This document shows, piece by piece, positions 8,758 to 17,966 of a stretch of 64,000 nucleotides of DNA. Under the pieces are notes generated by a model. That model did not search any database. It was not told where the DNA came from and saw only the letters and a program-made list of their open reading frames with translations. Source of the DNA: Pycnococcus provasolii (Eukaryota; Chlorophyta; Pseudoscourfieldiophyceae; Pseudoscourfieldiales); NCBI GenBank assembly GCA_049487715.1, contig CP150580.1:248001-312000 (forward strand). The letters are read 5' to 3'. The translations under genes were made by a program, and so were the position numbers. Every line of letters begins with the position of its first letter. Positions within the stretch are counted from its first letter, which is position 1.

Positions 8758-9975
8758 CTACAAGATTTTGCGCACGAGTCGTCGACGATCACCCCCCTTC
8801 TCCTTCTTCCTCGTCGTCGTCACCTTCTCCGCTTCCTCGTGGTCGTGCTTCATCTCCTCCTTCGCGTGCTTTAGCTCTTCTTTCAGCTCCGACTCCTCGT
8901 GCTTAAGTTCCTCCACCGCCTTGTGGGACTCTCCGAGCTCCTTGCGCAAGGCCTCGAGCTCGCGCGTCACGCCTTGCTGACTTTCCACGTTACCTCCGCC
9001 GCCTCTGTTCGCTGACGTGGCAGCCCAGATGCTTTTCGGCGCTTCCACTCGGCTAACTACCATCCAGAAAAGCAGGATCCCAAACAGCATACCTGCAGTG
9101 AGCACGCGCGCGCGGCTTCCAAATCTTTGGATGAGACTCGCCGGCACAGGAATGGCCGCAGCCACGTGTTCAACCGTTCGACGAGCATCCGAAACGTATC
9201 GGCCGACGGTATCGAATGAGCTCACCCTGCTTAAGGCGGACACGTTGTTGAACGCCGTGCGCTCCTCGTCAGTGAGGCTTATGATCGGCACATCCTCTCC
9301 GTCGACGGATACGGCGGCGCTCGGCTCAGCCTTTGAAGGCGCAATTTCCATGAGTCTTGCTCTCCACTGCGCAAGTGGCGGCTCAGATGATTCGCTTGGC
9401 AAGTCTCGCGCTGTTGTTGTTGTTGTCGTCGGCGTCGTCGTTTGCAGTGGCGACGGCGACGGCGCGGGCGAGGCTGCGAGCGACGACGATGGCGGTGGTA
9501 GCTTGGTTTCAGGTGTTGTCGTCGTGGCGTTGGCGTTGGCGTTGGTGGGGAAAGTTGTCGTGGTGGTGCTGGTAGTTGCTTGTGGTGATGGTGCTAGTGA
9601 TGATGACGACGCTCTTCTGTCAGAGTCGTCGTCAGCGTACGTGTACGACGTCGTCGCAGCTTGGCTGGCATCCCGCCGCGGTTGTCTTTTCGGCGTCATG
9701 AGAGGTGCGGTGAGTTCGTCAAGTGTAAGTTTCGGCGGCGGTGCGGCAGCAGCCTTGACCGACTCCTTTCCCGTCGCTTTCGCCATGGATTCCGGCGTCG
9801 CCGTCGCCGCTGCGATGAAGCTTGTAACTTCCGAGGTTGCCTTTGACGAGTTGTCCGAGATTGCTGATGCCGTTGAGGTGAAAGCTTTCGTAGTAGCTGT
9901 TGCGACGGCCGCGATGCTGTTGAAGTCGTCTTTGATTTGCTGCGTGTCCAGCATGGGGATGGGAACGGAACGCAT
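8758..9975 (-). CDS. C-terminal single-pass membrane protein with coiled coil
   Basis: 405 aa, unknown function. Residues 1-90 are helical and Ala/Thr/Ser-rich. Residues about 90-235 are disordered and Thr/Ser/Pro-rich. A helical region with RARLMEIAPSK and EERTAFNNVSALSRV follows. Near residue 300-318 lies one hydrophobic helix (VLTAGMLFGILLFWMVV), and a charged coiled coil (ELEALRKELGESHKAVEELK onward) runs to the basic end. This layout suggests an ER or Golgi membrane tether. The frame is open further upstream but only from a TTG, so the first ATG (9975) is taken. The opposite-strand frame over the same bases is a composition shadow. Confidence 0.65.
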   Translation of the reverse strand: MRSVPIPMLDTQQIKDDFNSIAAVATATTKAFTSTASAISDNSSKATSEVTSFIAAATATPESMAKATGKESVKAAAAPPPKLTLDELTAPLMTPKRQPRRDASQAATTSYTYADDDSDRRASSSSLAPSPQATTSTTTTTFPTNANANATTTTPETKLPPPSSSLAASPAPSPSPLQTTTPTTTTTTARDLPSESSEPPLAQWRARLMEIAPSKAEPSAAVSVDGEDVPIISLTDEERTAFNNVSALSRVSSFDTVGRYVSDARRTVEHVAAAIPVPASLIQRFGSRARVLTAGMLFGILLFWMVVSRVEAPKSIWAATSANRGGGGNVESQQGVTRELEALRKELGESHKAVEELKHEESELKEELKHAKEEMKHDHEEAEKVTTTRKKEKGGDRRRLVRKIL

Positions 9976-10260
9976 ACCGCACCAACCCAAACAACAAAAA
10001 CCTGAAACGAAAACCTTAACCAAAACGAAACCTTAAGAAAATAGGTAAGATGCTAAAACCAAAATAAAACAAAACGGCCGCAAACAACACAAACAAACAA
10101 CGACGACGACGACGACGTGTGTTGTGCTGCAAGGTGCACAATACTGGAACTACCAACCAATAATGTCTTGCCAAATCTTTCCAAAAGATGAAGATCCGGC
10201 AGAGAGAGAGAGAGACAGACAGACAATTGGGCGCACGGTTTTCGACGCGCGGTCGACACC

Positions 10261-10349
10261 CCCCTGCTAACCCTAACCCTAATGCCCTAATGCCGTAACC
10301 CTTAAGGGTACTTCCTGCCCTAATACCCTACGATAATGCCCTAGCCTTA
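10261..10349. repeat. Telomere-like repeats left of the transposon
   Basis: CCCTAACCCTAATGCCCTAATGCCG-type degenerate repeats. They continue at 11022-11055 on the far side of the inserted element, so the element appears to have landed inside one telomere-like tract. Confidence 0.7.
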
Positions 10350-10356
10350 GTTGGTA

Positions 10357-10429
10357 CAAGGGCATATTAATCCGTGGGCAGGTCACTCACGACTTCCCCG
10401 TTGAAGCCTCACTTGACAACAGGGGTTTG
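10357..10429 (+). repeat. Left terminal inverted repeat, 73 bp
   Basis: Exact reverse complement of 10941-11013. Similarity stops immediately inside at 10430. Confidence 0.97.
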
Positions 10430-10940
10430 GCGATTTCTGTTTTTCGGGTTTATTGTTTCTCTGGCTCGGACATTCTCCTCCGACAATGGCGGGTCAACAG
10501 GTGCGTTGCTCTTACATTTCTCAGGGTTGTGAACAATCTGCCAGTGAAAATCAAATTCCGTTCTATCAGAAATGTCTGTACCTGTGTGTTGAACACGCGT
10601 GCAAAGTTTGGGCCAGGGTTTATTGACAGTTTTTTTTTTTTTTTTATCTAAGTGGAGCTCATCCACTACTACTACGGAACTACCTATGGCCTTGCATGGC
10701 GCGCGCGCGTAGCATAAGCGCTCCTACTGGGCATGGCTGGTGTCGTGTTGTAGTGCAGCTCCTACGCGACCGAATGAGCCCGAGATGTAACGCAAGCGCG
10801 TCCCTACGCGCCGTGCGTGCCCCACGGCGCGTGCTTTAGCGCGCTGACGCCGGCGCGCAAGAATGGAGGATTCATTTTGTCGGGGGTGCGTTGGGACGAT
10901 TTTTCTAAGGTTAGTTGGAGGTTGGAGAGGTTGCCTTGAT

Positions 10941-11013
10941 CAAACCCCTGTTGTCAAGTGAGGCTTCAACGGGGAAGTCGTGAGTGACCTGCCCACGGAT
11001 TAATATGCCCTTG
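10941..11013 (-). repeat. Right terminal inverted repeat, 73 bp
   Basis: Exact reverse complement of 10357-10429, followed directly by the second GTTGGTA target duplication at 11014-11020. Confidence 0.97.
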
Positions 11014-11451
11014 GTTGGTACGACCCTAACCCAACCCTAACCCTAATACCCTAAAGGGTTCCTCCCCTAAAGGTACAATCTTGTTGCCGTGATCAATGAG
11101 ATGGCCTACCTTTAAAGTTGACCCGGTAATTTGACTAATTTCGTTGGTGCGTCGAATGATTCCGTTGCCAACTTTCGCAATAAGTTGTCGACCAAACGCG
11201 TCTTGCCAAGGAAGACACAAGTCGTCTGGGGAGTATTTGGGGACCCCGTGTGTTCCACGACGTCTGGGACGGAATCCTCCCGGTCAACACTCAACCGGTC
11301 TTTATTCGGCCGGGGACTTACCCGTACCTTAAGCCTTAAGGGCCAGAAGTTGGATTTTATAACAAACGTCGTTGTGTTGTGTTGCAATTACTTGCTCGAC
11401 CTTGTACTCGCGCTCGGCTCAGTGAGTAACTCTAAGAAGGTAGTAGAAGGT

Positions 11452-14097
11452 ATGGGCGCCGCCGACGACTCCTCCTCGGGCAAGCCGGCGTACTCGTTCG
11501 AGAGCTACTCGTCACTGCTCTCCGGGTGTGCCATCCTCTTCTTCTTCATCGTCGAGCTCATCTTCGAGTACGTCGAGCACAAAACCGAGACATTTCTTGA
11601 CAACAAGGCGTTCACGGGGCTGATTTTTGCGCTGCAAAGGGCGAAGAACGAGTTCGCCGTGCTCGGATTCATATCGTTCGTGCTGCTGCTCGTCGAACCT
11701 TACGTCTTGTCCATATGCGTCGCAGAAAGTACCAAAAAAGACCTCATGGATTTTGCACCGCGCTACTCGTGCGAAGGCGGCGAAGGTGATGATACGTCCA
11801 GCTACGGCTACGACAAGTACGGCGCGTCGACGTCGCCGTACCCGAAGTCGCCGTACGGCTACTACCCCCCTCCGTACGGCGACAGCGGAGGGTACGGCAG
11901 ACACCTCCTCGCGGGAGGCGGGCCTTTCGAGGCGGTCAAGTGCCCAAGCGGACGTGTCGCGCTGTTCGACGCGGGACCGCTGCACGAGGTGCACATACTC
12001 ATCTTCTTCGCCAACGCGACGCACATCTTGTACTCGGCTCTCGTCGTCGGACTTGCGCTCACCAGGCACTTTTTGCTTGACACGTTCGAGCTGCGCTGCA
12101 GGCTGGAGATGAACCTGCGCGCGAGGCAGGAGAGGTACCTCGAAAGTGTTCGCCAAAGGCTGGGCAGCTTTGGGGACGGAGAAGATGACGGCGACGACTT
12201 CGCGGTGGACGAGGACGAGGAGGAGCTCGAGCAGCTCGACGAGTTGGAGAACATCGACAAGATAAGACAGACCGCGCTTGACGGCGCGCCGGGTCGATCG
12301 CAGTTTCCGCCAGTTCAAAAGAGCTTGTCGACGGGAAGCAATTTCAGCGCGAAAAGCGTCGCGAGATCGGCGTATCTCGATTCCACCTTGGACGAACCTT
12401 TGACTCCTGCGCCGGGAAAGACGAAGAAGAGTGTCACCTTCGCCGGCGGCATGAAGGATATAAATGGCGATGTGCGCGACCTTTTCGACGCTCACACCGA
12501 TTTACATGCACCGAAGGACGGAAAGTTAACACCTCGACCTACGCAGCGCAGGCGCGCGTCCAAAGCCGATGCCGCCGTGGCAACGCAAGCACTCGACGAT
12601 TTTGCGGTGAAAGAATACGCGGAGAAACTCTTCGAGCTGAAAGCGAAGTCAAAGGTGGGCCAAAAGAGCAACCGCGTCCTGGTTTCGGCCAAGAGCATCG
12701 AAAAGGCTCGAAATTACCGCATTGACGCAGTGTTTGTGCGCATTATGCTTAGCATTCCAGCCCACCTGCAGCTTTTCAAGCCGCTCGTGCACGTCTTTTG
12801 CAAGGTGCACTTTACGATCAAGTACTGGCGTAAACATCTTCGGCGGCGCATTAAGCATCTCGTGTCCGACGTCGACATCATGAAGAATCCAATCAAGTTT
12901 GTGCTATTCTTTCCGCTGCTGGTGATTCGTGGCTTCTTTTTCTTTAGCTTCAGCGAGTACCGCGACGTTCGGGAGCTCGCACTCGACACGCTCGTGAAGA
13001 ACCTTGCAGACGAGGGTCGGACGCTGGCAACAGACCACGCCGAGGTTGATTTCAGCGCCTATGCCAAGCTGTGTACGGAGGATTATGCAGCAAAGCTAAT
13101 TGGTGCGGACTACGTGTTCTGGCCCGTCGTTCTGCTGGTTGTGGTTACCATGGGGCTGGACTCTCGCATACCAGAGATTGCAATCCCAGTTTTGAGTGCA
13201 GTGATATCGCTTTCCCTTGGAACTGCGATATGCAGCGTGCTGACGAAGATGGCGCATTCGTCGTGCTCACAAGATGAGGTGAAGGAGATGTTCCTCTACA
13301 GAAAACCAAAATTGTTGGTCAGATTCCTGCAAATACAGATGTACTTGTCATCAGTCAGCGCTTCGATGTGGCTCTTTCAACTGTACTACTACAAGCGCGT
13401 TTTTGTGTCATGCGACATCACGAGGGACAACAGACTAGCGTTTGAGATGTTCAAGTTTGTCATTTTCATTGGGCAGCTCTTTCATACTGGTCTGATTGTC
13501 CTTCCGATGCTCAGTGTGATGATCCAAACCACCGGTGCCGCAAATCCGCACTTCACACGTGCCATGAGTAAGGAAGAGCAGATCAAAATCATGCACCTGT
13601 ACATGCACACGATGGACGCGGCACCTCTTGAGCAGCGCCTCGAACAGCAAGCTGAGGAAGGAAGCACGTCGGTGAAAACTTCGAAGTTGAAGAAGCGCAT
13701 CCGTCGACTGAAGGCTAGCGTTCGGTCGCACAACAAACACTTTCGCGAAAAGGTGGTTGAAAACCAGCGTTATGCCACGATTTATCACATCCTCATGGCC
13801 AATCACATTGCAAGGGTTAACGAGATGGTGTACAGAATTCAGCGCAAGTGGCGTTCCACGTTAGACCGCCGTAGTTCTCATGACACGGCGCCGATCTCAC
13901 CAAGCGGAGTGGAGAATGGCAAGAGCGCAGACGGCGAGGAATCGGAACGCCATTCCTTCGATGATGCGACGAATGTACATCACCACATCCACATCGAAGT
14001 TGACGATTCGCCTGGGACAACACTCCGCTCGTCGTCACTTTATCTCAAAGCCATTGACGGTCCGAGAGATCATCCGAGTGACTACGAGCGCGAGTGA
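11452..14097 (+). CDS. MLO-like seven-transmembrane protein
   Basis: 881 aa. The first membrane segment and next helices (IVELIFEYVEHKTE, then LQRAKNEFAVLGFISFVLLL) match the MLO N-terminus, including the KNE.LGFIS core. HEVHILIFFANATHILYS matches the MLO LH.LHIFIF...HVLYS segment. A large hydrophilic insert (about residues 235-410, acidic then Ser/Lys-rich) follows, then the loop FVRIMLSIPAHLQLF and further membrane helices to about residue 700. MLO proteins are plasma-membrane calcium-channel-type proteins that bind calmodulin just after the last helix. Here a basic amphipathic region with KLKKRIRRLKASVR and RIQRKWR lies in the C-tail. The usual plant length is 500-600 aa, so this one is longer. 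The start is the first ATG; the frame upstream of it reads through non-coding-looking sequence. Confidence 0.85.
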   Translation: MGAADDSSSGKPAYSFESYSSLLSGCAILFFFIVELIFEYVEHKTETFLDNKAFTGLIFALQRAKNEFAVLGFISFVLLLVEPYVLSICVAESTKKDLMDFAPRYSCEGGEGDDTSSYGYDKYGASTSPYPKSPYGYYPPPYGDSGGYGRHLLAGGGPFEAVKCPSGRVALFDAGPLHEVHILIFFANATHILYSALVVGLALTRHFLLDTFELRCRLEMNLRARQERYLESVRQRLGSFGDGEDDGDDFAVDEDEEELEQLDELENIDKIRQTALDGAPGRSQFPPVQKSLSTGSNFSAKSVARSAYLDSTLDEPLTPAPGKTKKSVTFAGGMKDINGDVRDLFDAHTDLHAPKDGKLTPRPTQRRRASKADAAVATQALDDFAVKEYAEKLFELKAKSKVGQKSNRVLVSAKSIEKARNYRIDAVFVRIMLSIPAHLQLFKPLVHVFCKVHFTIKYWRKHLRRRIKHLVSDVDIMKNPIKFVLFFPLLVIRGFFFFSFSEYRDVRELALDTLVKNLADEGRTLATDHAEVDFSAYAKLCTEDYAAKLIGADYVFWPVVLLVVVTMGLDSRIPEIAIPVLSAVISLSLGTAICSVLTKMAHSSCSQDEVKEMFLYRKPKLLVRFLQIQMYLSSVSASMWLFQLYYYKRVFVSCDITRDNRLAFEMFKFVIFIGQLFHTGLIVLPMLSVMIQTTGAANPHFTRAMSKEEQIKIMHLYMHTMDAAPLEQRLEQQAEEGSTSVKTSKLKKRIRRLKASVRSHNKHFREKVVENQRYATIYHILMANHIARVNEMVYRIQRKWRSTLDRRSSHDTAPISPSGVENGKSADGEESERHSFDDATNVHHHIHIEVDDSPGTTLRSSSLYLKAIDGPRDHPSDYERE

Positions 14098-14199
14098 CCT
14101 ACACCTATTTGTAAATGTATCTACTCTCTGACTTTCAAGACGAAAATGTGTTTAAAATCATAGTCGACCGTGTCCGTCTCTTCGTCGTCCGCCGCTGCA

Positions 14200-15525
14200 T
14201 CATAAGACGATTGGGAATGCCGGCGGCACGAAGTTGGCCGGTTTCAGTCTGCGCAGCGACTCGGCAAGGAACGTGAATGGGTCCTCCGGTCGCTCCTCGT
14301 TGAGCTTGCGAAGCGCGGTCTTCACCGCCGGCAGCACGGTCATCTGGAGGTACGGCTCCACTTCGTCGGGTGACATGAGCGACGGTGCCTTTTTGCTTGC
14401 ACTCGGCTTGCTGGAAGCTGCCTCCGCCTCGACGGCGGCGAGATGTGACGCCGCAGCGTCTCGTTCCGCCTTCATCGCCGACACGCGCTGGCGTGCTGCC
14501 CGCCCTCGCTGCAGGCTCTGGATGCGCATTGCCGCCTGCTGCTGGTTGAGGTCGTCTTCGCCAATTTCCTCCGAGATGCGCTCGGCGACGATAGCGCCCG
14601 CCTCCTCTACCGCCGCTATGGCCTCAGCCTCCTTGAGCTTCGTCTCCGCCTTCGCCGCCTCGATGCGCCGCTGTGCGACGTCCCTGCGCGCGGCACGGCC
14701 ACGCTGAATCGCCTGAATTTTCACCGCCGCCTTTGCTTCGTCGCCGTCGACTGCGAGCGACGCCACCACTTCCGACTCCTCCGCGGTCGCCTCCACGTGC
14801 GCTAGCTTGTTCTCCATCTCTGCCATCTGCACGCGGAGTTTTGCAGCCTCTGCCCGTGCTTTCCGACCTCGCTGGATTGCCTGAATTTTCCTTGCCGCCG
14901 CCGTCTCCTCGTCGGTGCCCTCGATGAGAGCCTCCGCCTCTATCGCCGCGGCGGCTGCCGCTCTCTGGTCCTGCAGCTCCGCCTTCGCCTCCACCTTGGC
15001 AAGCTCCGACTCGAGTTTCGCCTTGTCGACGCGCAGCTTCGCAGCCTTCTTGCGCGCAGTTTTTCCCTTCTGCAGCGCCTGAATGCGCGTCGCCGCCGCG
15101 TGCTCGTCTTCCGTTCCCTCGAAGCTGAGTGCGTCAACCTCCGCCGCCTTGAGAGCTGCATCTGCGGCTGCCACCTCCGCCTTTCCCTGCGCCTTGGCCG
15201 CCTCCTTGCGTAGTCGCGCCACCTCCTTTCGCGCTGCCTTTCCTCGGCTGAGCGATTGAATCTTCACGGCTGCCGCCTCCTCCGCATCCCCAAACTCTCG
15301 CTCTTCCTGCGCTTCCGCCTCCGCCTCCGCCTGTTCGAGCTTGAGGTCCTCCTCGGCTGCTTCTAATAGGGCGTGCGCGTCCTGCGCGGCGGTTGCGAGC
15401 ACTTCCGCCTTTGTGGCCGCCTCGAGCGCGTCGTCTTTGAGAAGCTCAGAAGCTGAAGGCGGTGCGGACGAAAGCGCGTCAGTTGTTTCTGAAGTTGTTG
15501 AGTCGGAGGGAGGAGCGTCCGCCAT
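14200..15525 (-). CDS. Five-IQ-motif protein with C-terminal Dpy-30 motif
   Basis: 441 aa. Five IQ motifs (for example AAVKIQSLSRGKAARK and AARKIQAIQRGRKAR) lie near residues 86-100, 146-160, 211-225, 267-281 and 333-347. They are spaced 56-66 residues apart by Ala/Glu/Lys coiled-coil spacers. Residues about 391-428 (YLQMTVLPAVKTALRKLNEE, then RPEDPFTFLAESL) fit the Dpy-30 motif, which dimerises and docks on amphipathic anchor helices. IQ motifs bind calmodulin. IQ plus Dpy-30 combinations are known in flagellar radial-spoke proteins such as Chlamydomonas RSP23 and, in part, RSP2, so an axonemal calcium-sensing scaffold is my inference. No NDK or GAF domain is present, so neither ortholog is claimed. 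It converges with the MLO-like gene, 102 bp apart. Confidence 0.85.
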   Translation of the reverse strand: MADAPPSDSTTSETTDALSSAPPSASELLKDDALEAATKAEVLATAAQDAHALLEAAEEDLKLEQAEAEAEAQEEREFGDAEEAAAVKIQSLSRGKAARKEVARLRKEAAKAQGKAEVAAADAALKAAEVDALSFEGTEDEHAAATRIQALQKGKTARKKAAKLRVDKAKLESELAKVEAKAELQDQRAAAAAAIEAEALIEGTDEETAAARKIQAIQRGRKARAEAAKLRVQMAEMENKLAHVEATAEESEVVASLAVDGDEAKAAVKIQAIQRGRAARRDVAQRRIEAAKAETKLKEAEAIAAVEEAGAIVAERISEEIGEDDLNQQQAAMRIQSLQRGRAARQRVSAMKAERDAAASHLAAVEAEAASSKPSASKKAPSLMSPDEVEPYLQMTVLPAVKTALRKLNEERPEDPFTFLAESLRRLKPANFVPPAFPIVL

Positions 15526-16417
15526 ACTACTAGGAATACGAAAGGTATACTATGCACTGTGTTGGAAGTTGGAAGTTGGAAGGGCGAGCGAGCTGGTAAC
15601 TAGTTATGTAGCGCACGCAACCCTTGAACGGGGCGCACCCACCCTCCCAACTCCCACGGGGCGCACCCAAATCACCCGTCGGCTCTCCCACCCGCCCGGC
15701 AACGTGCAGGCAACCCACCTAGGTGGGGTGGTCCCAACAACTCACGCACGCACGCACTCCGGCACTCACTCACGTGCGGCCAGCTCGCTACCCCCCGCGG
15801 GGGGCCTGTATGCCGTATGGTACATAGTCCAATGTAACTGTCCGAATCACTACCGGCCCCGGGTAGTGTTTCCCTAGACTTGGCAGCCTGATAATACATA
15901 CTGTAAACCTTTATAGACTCTGTCTATGATAAAGGAGTCGCTTGCGGTTTTCTTTGTTGTTTCGCCTTTCGAGCTCTCTCTTCGTTCAGGTCGTTCGTTC
16001 TCGAGTCTCGCCAATTCGCCAAACAAACGCCTTCGTACCGACAGTCCGACCAAACCAGGTGACCAAAGTCCTATCATAACCTATGTAAGTACTACATACT
16101 GGTCTCGCCACTTCGCCAGGAGACTCCCTGTTGCCTGTTGCCTGTTGCCTGTGCCCAGAAGCCCCAGATCAGGACACAAAGGGAAAGACCAAAGCAAAGC
16201 CAGCAGACCACACAACACAAACAAAGGGGGTTTTGTGAGTCTCGTTGAAGTAGAAATCCGCCATAGGATTCCGCGTATTTCGATTTCCAACCCTAAGATG
16301 GATCCCCTTTTGGGCTGGGCTCGGATCGAATTCCCCTTCCCCCGGGGGAGAAACAAACGGGTGGCTGTTCTCCGCCCCCCTTGCGGGAATTCATTCCACT
16401 TTTATCCACTTTTTATT
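15526..16417. other. Intergenic between divergent genes
   Basis: 892 bp between the IQ/Dpy-30 gene (minus) and the lumenal DUF4399 gene (plus). It contains a GTTGGAA tandem near 15564-15580, repeated GGGGCGCACCCA units near 15625-15670 and a GTTGCCT triplet near 16129-16150. No gene or RNA is recognised. It may include an upstream exon or leader of the plus-strand gene. Confidence 0.5.
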
Positions 16418-16951
16418 ATGATGATGTCCGTCAGTGCACCTCGCGTTCGCGTTCGCGCTCACCTCTCGTCCTCACCTTCTCGGCCTCTGCGGCCTGTGCA
16501 GGCACACGCCTCGTGCACGCCCCTCGCCGGAAAGCCTGTGTCCGTAGGCTCGTGGCTGGTCGCCGCGGCGGCGTCGGCGTCGCTCGTGCTTGCGACTCCC
16601 GCAGCGTCCCTCGCGGCGGATGGCGTGTCATTCTTGGCGCCGAAGAACAATGCGACGGTCAGCGAGACGTTCGATACGACCTTCTCCGTGAGCGGCCTGA
16701 CTGTTGCGCCCGCGGCGGATGGCGTGCAGGAGGGAAGTGGACACCACCATTTGATTGTGGATGGCACGGGTTACAAGGAGGGCTTGGTGATCGTCAAGGA
16801 CGACACGCACTTCCACTACGGCAAGGGTCAGGAGGAGGCGACTTTGACTTTAGCACCAGGCAAGCACACGCTGACGCTCCAGTTCGGGAACGCGCTGCAC
16901 GAGAGCTACGGGGCGAAGTACGCGAAGACCATCACCGTCACCGTGAAGTAA
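16418..16951 (+). CDS. DUF4399 protein, probable thylakoid lumen
   Basis: 177 aa. The N-terminus looks bipartite. Residues 1-45 are Arg/Ser-rich and transit-peptide-like; a hydrophobic stretch (SWLVAAAASASLVLAT) ends in ASLAA, a lumenal signal-peptidase-type site. The mature domain of about 110 residues has the DUF4399 hallmarks: VSFLAPKNNATV, the EGSGHHHLIVDG segment, a DDTHFHYGKGQEE stretch and LTLQFGNALHESYG. The His clusters could bind metal. DUF4399 proteins are small beta-sandwich proteins of bacteria and plastids with no proven activity. The start is the first of three adjacent ATGs. Confidence 0.8.
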   Translation: MMMSVSAPRVRVRAHLSSSPSRPLRPVQAHASCTPLAGKPVSVGSWLVAAAASASLVLATPAASLAADGVSFLAPKNNATVSETFDTTFSVSGLTVAPAADGVQEGSGHHHLIVDGTGYKEGLVIVKDDTHFHYGKGQEEATLTLAPGKHTLTLQFGNALHESYGAKYAKTITVTVK

Positions 16952-17332
16952 ATCCTTACAGGATGGTAAACCCCGAATTACGAGGAAAGGGATGTTGTAA
17001 CCCCGAATTTCGTGAAATCTTATCCCCGGGGGGAGTTGTATATTTTCATTTTCAGCTGAAAGTGGTTGGGACACGGTGCCACCTCATCATATTTTAAAAA
17101 AATAATATATTGGTTAACGGCTTGGCAATTGCTCCCATGATGTCCATGTCATGTTCAACAGTTCAGATGAAGAAGGGACAGTGTTATCTCAAGGGGAGTG
17201 GGTTAGGTAAGGGGAGTGTTAGTCATCCTGTTAGGTCTAGTGGGGTGCGTCGTGCCTCCTCGGTGTGTGTGCGGGGTTGGCGCACTTCAGGTGGGTGGTG
17301 GTGGTTGCAACAGCTCTTCAGTTCAGGGGGAG
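16952..17332. other. Intergenic or leader of FKBP gene
   Basis: Holds two TAAACCCCGAATT-type repeats near 16966-17010 and the presumed leader of the FKBP gene. A plus-strand frame from about 17140 with a Ser/Arg-rich run, and a GGTAAG donor-like site at 17207, could represent a transit-peptide exon of the FKBP gene. I could not join it in frame with confidence. Confidence 0.4.
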
Positions 17333-17944
17333 ATGAAGCGCGCGATCGTCGCGTCCATAGCAGCGGGCGTGCTCGCAACAGCCGCACCCGCACTCGCGGA
17401 GGACGTCGTCGACCCGGCGTGCGTGCCGCAGCCTGTGAACGGCGTATCAGGACTCGCGTACTGCGACATCAAACAGGGCGACGGGCCAAAAGTCGTCGGA
17501 CTCGAGGAGGGCGACATCGTGAGAGTAAACTTCGAGGCGACGAGCAAAGACGAGGTGGCTGACAAGGCGAGGAACTTCATCTTTGGACTGGGGTCGGGAG
17601 AGTCATGCCCAGGTTTTGAGCTCGGCATCATGGGCAAGGGCGCGATGCCCACGATGAACGTCGGAGGCGTGCGCAAGGTATCCATCACAAACCCGGCGCT
17701 CGGCTTCGGCAAGATTGGCGCTCTGTGCGACATGGTCGAGCAGAAGTGCGCCGTGGACCCGAACAGCAAGGACCTGGTGTTCGAGATCGAACTGACTGGC
17801 GTTCGTGGACTCACTCCCTTCAGTGTGGGAGGCAGCTCTGCGCCGCCTCTCTTCTCGCAGGTGTCGCAAGACTGGGGTCGCATGGGTCTCGGCACGATAC
17901 CAGGCGCGCCGACGGCGTCGGCTTCGGGCATGAACTTGAAGTAA
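17333..17944 (+). CDS. FKBP-type peptidyl-prolyl isomerase, thylakoid lumen type
   Basis: 203 aa from the chosen ATG. Residues 1-22 (MKRAIVASIAAGVLATAAP followed by ALAED) form a signal of the lumen-targeting kind with an ALA cleavage motif. The FKBP fold follows: KQGDGPKVV near the start, EEGDIVRVNFEA, FIFGLGSGESCPGFELGIMG, then MNVGGVRKVSITNPALGFG. An inserted segment with two Cys (LCDMVEQKCAVD) precedes the last strand (LVFEIELTGV). Lumenal FKBPs assist folding and assembly of photosynthetic complexes. Several active-site aromatics of FKBP12 are not obviously kept, so activity is uncertain. A plastid transit peptide should precede the lumen signal and may lie in an upstream exon. Confidence 0.75.
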   Translation: MKRAIVASIAAGVLATAAPALAEDVVDPACVPQPVNGVSGLAYCDIKQGDGPKVVGLEEGDIVRVNFEATSKDEVADKARNFIFGLGSGESCPGFELGIMGKGAMPTMNVGGVRKVSITNPALGFGKIGALCDMVEQKCAVDPNSKDLVFEIELTGVRGLTPFSVGGSSAPPLFSQVSQDWGRMGLGTIPGAPTASASGMNLK

Positions 17945-17966
17945 ACTTTATTACGTTGCGTTGTGC

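Larger units (their letters stand above)
10357..11013. mobile_element. Non-autonomous DNA transposon (MITE-like)
   Basis: A 657-bp element with perfect 73-bp terminal inverted repeats at 10357-10429 and 10941-11013 (ends CAAGGGC...GCCCTTG). It is flanked by the 7-bp direct duplication GTTGGTA at 10350-10356 and 11014-11020. The interior has an oligo-T run near 10631-10645 and GCGC-rich sequence but no supported coding frame. A non-coding body with long identical ends and a target duplication is the signature of a MITE mobilised by a transposase elsewhere. Full identity of the ends implies a recent insertion or sequence homogenisation. The superfamily is not assignable: 7 bp fits neither classical hAT (8 bp) nor MULE (9-10 bp) exactly. 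It sits 439 bp upstream of the MLO-like gene. Confidence 0.95.

Noticed and set aside
9017-10036. Plus-strand open frame of about 339 codons antisense to the tail-anchored coiled-coil gene
   Set aside because: Low-complexity Val/Ala/Ser translation without a domain. The minus-strand reading gives a sensible order of disorder, membrane helix and coiled coil.
10409-10666. Minus-strand open frame inside the MITE
   Set aside because: Only about 85 codons, includes a poly-Lys translation of the T run, and no transposase motif.
11512-12495. Minus-strand open frame of about 327 codons in the MLO-like gene
   Set aside because: Arg/Val/Glu-rich antisense translation of conserved MLO codons.
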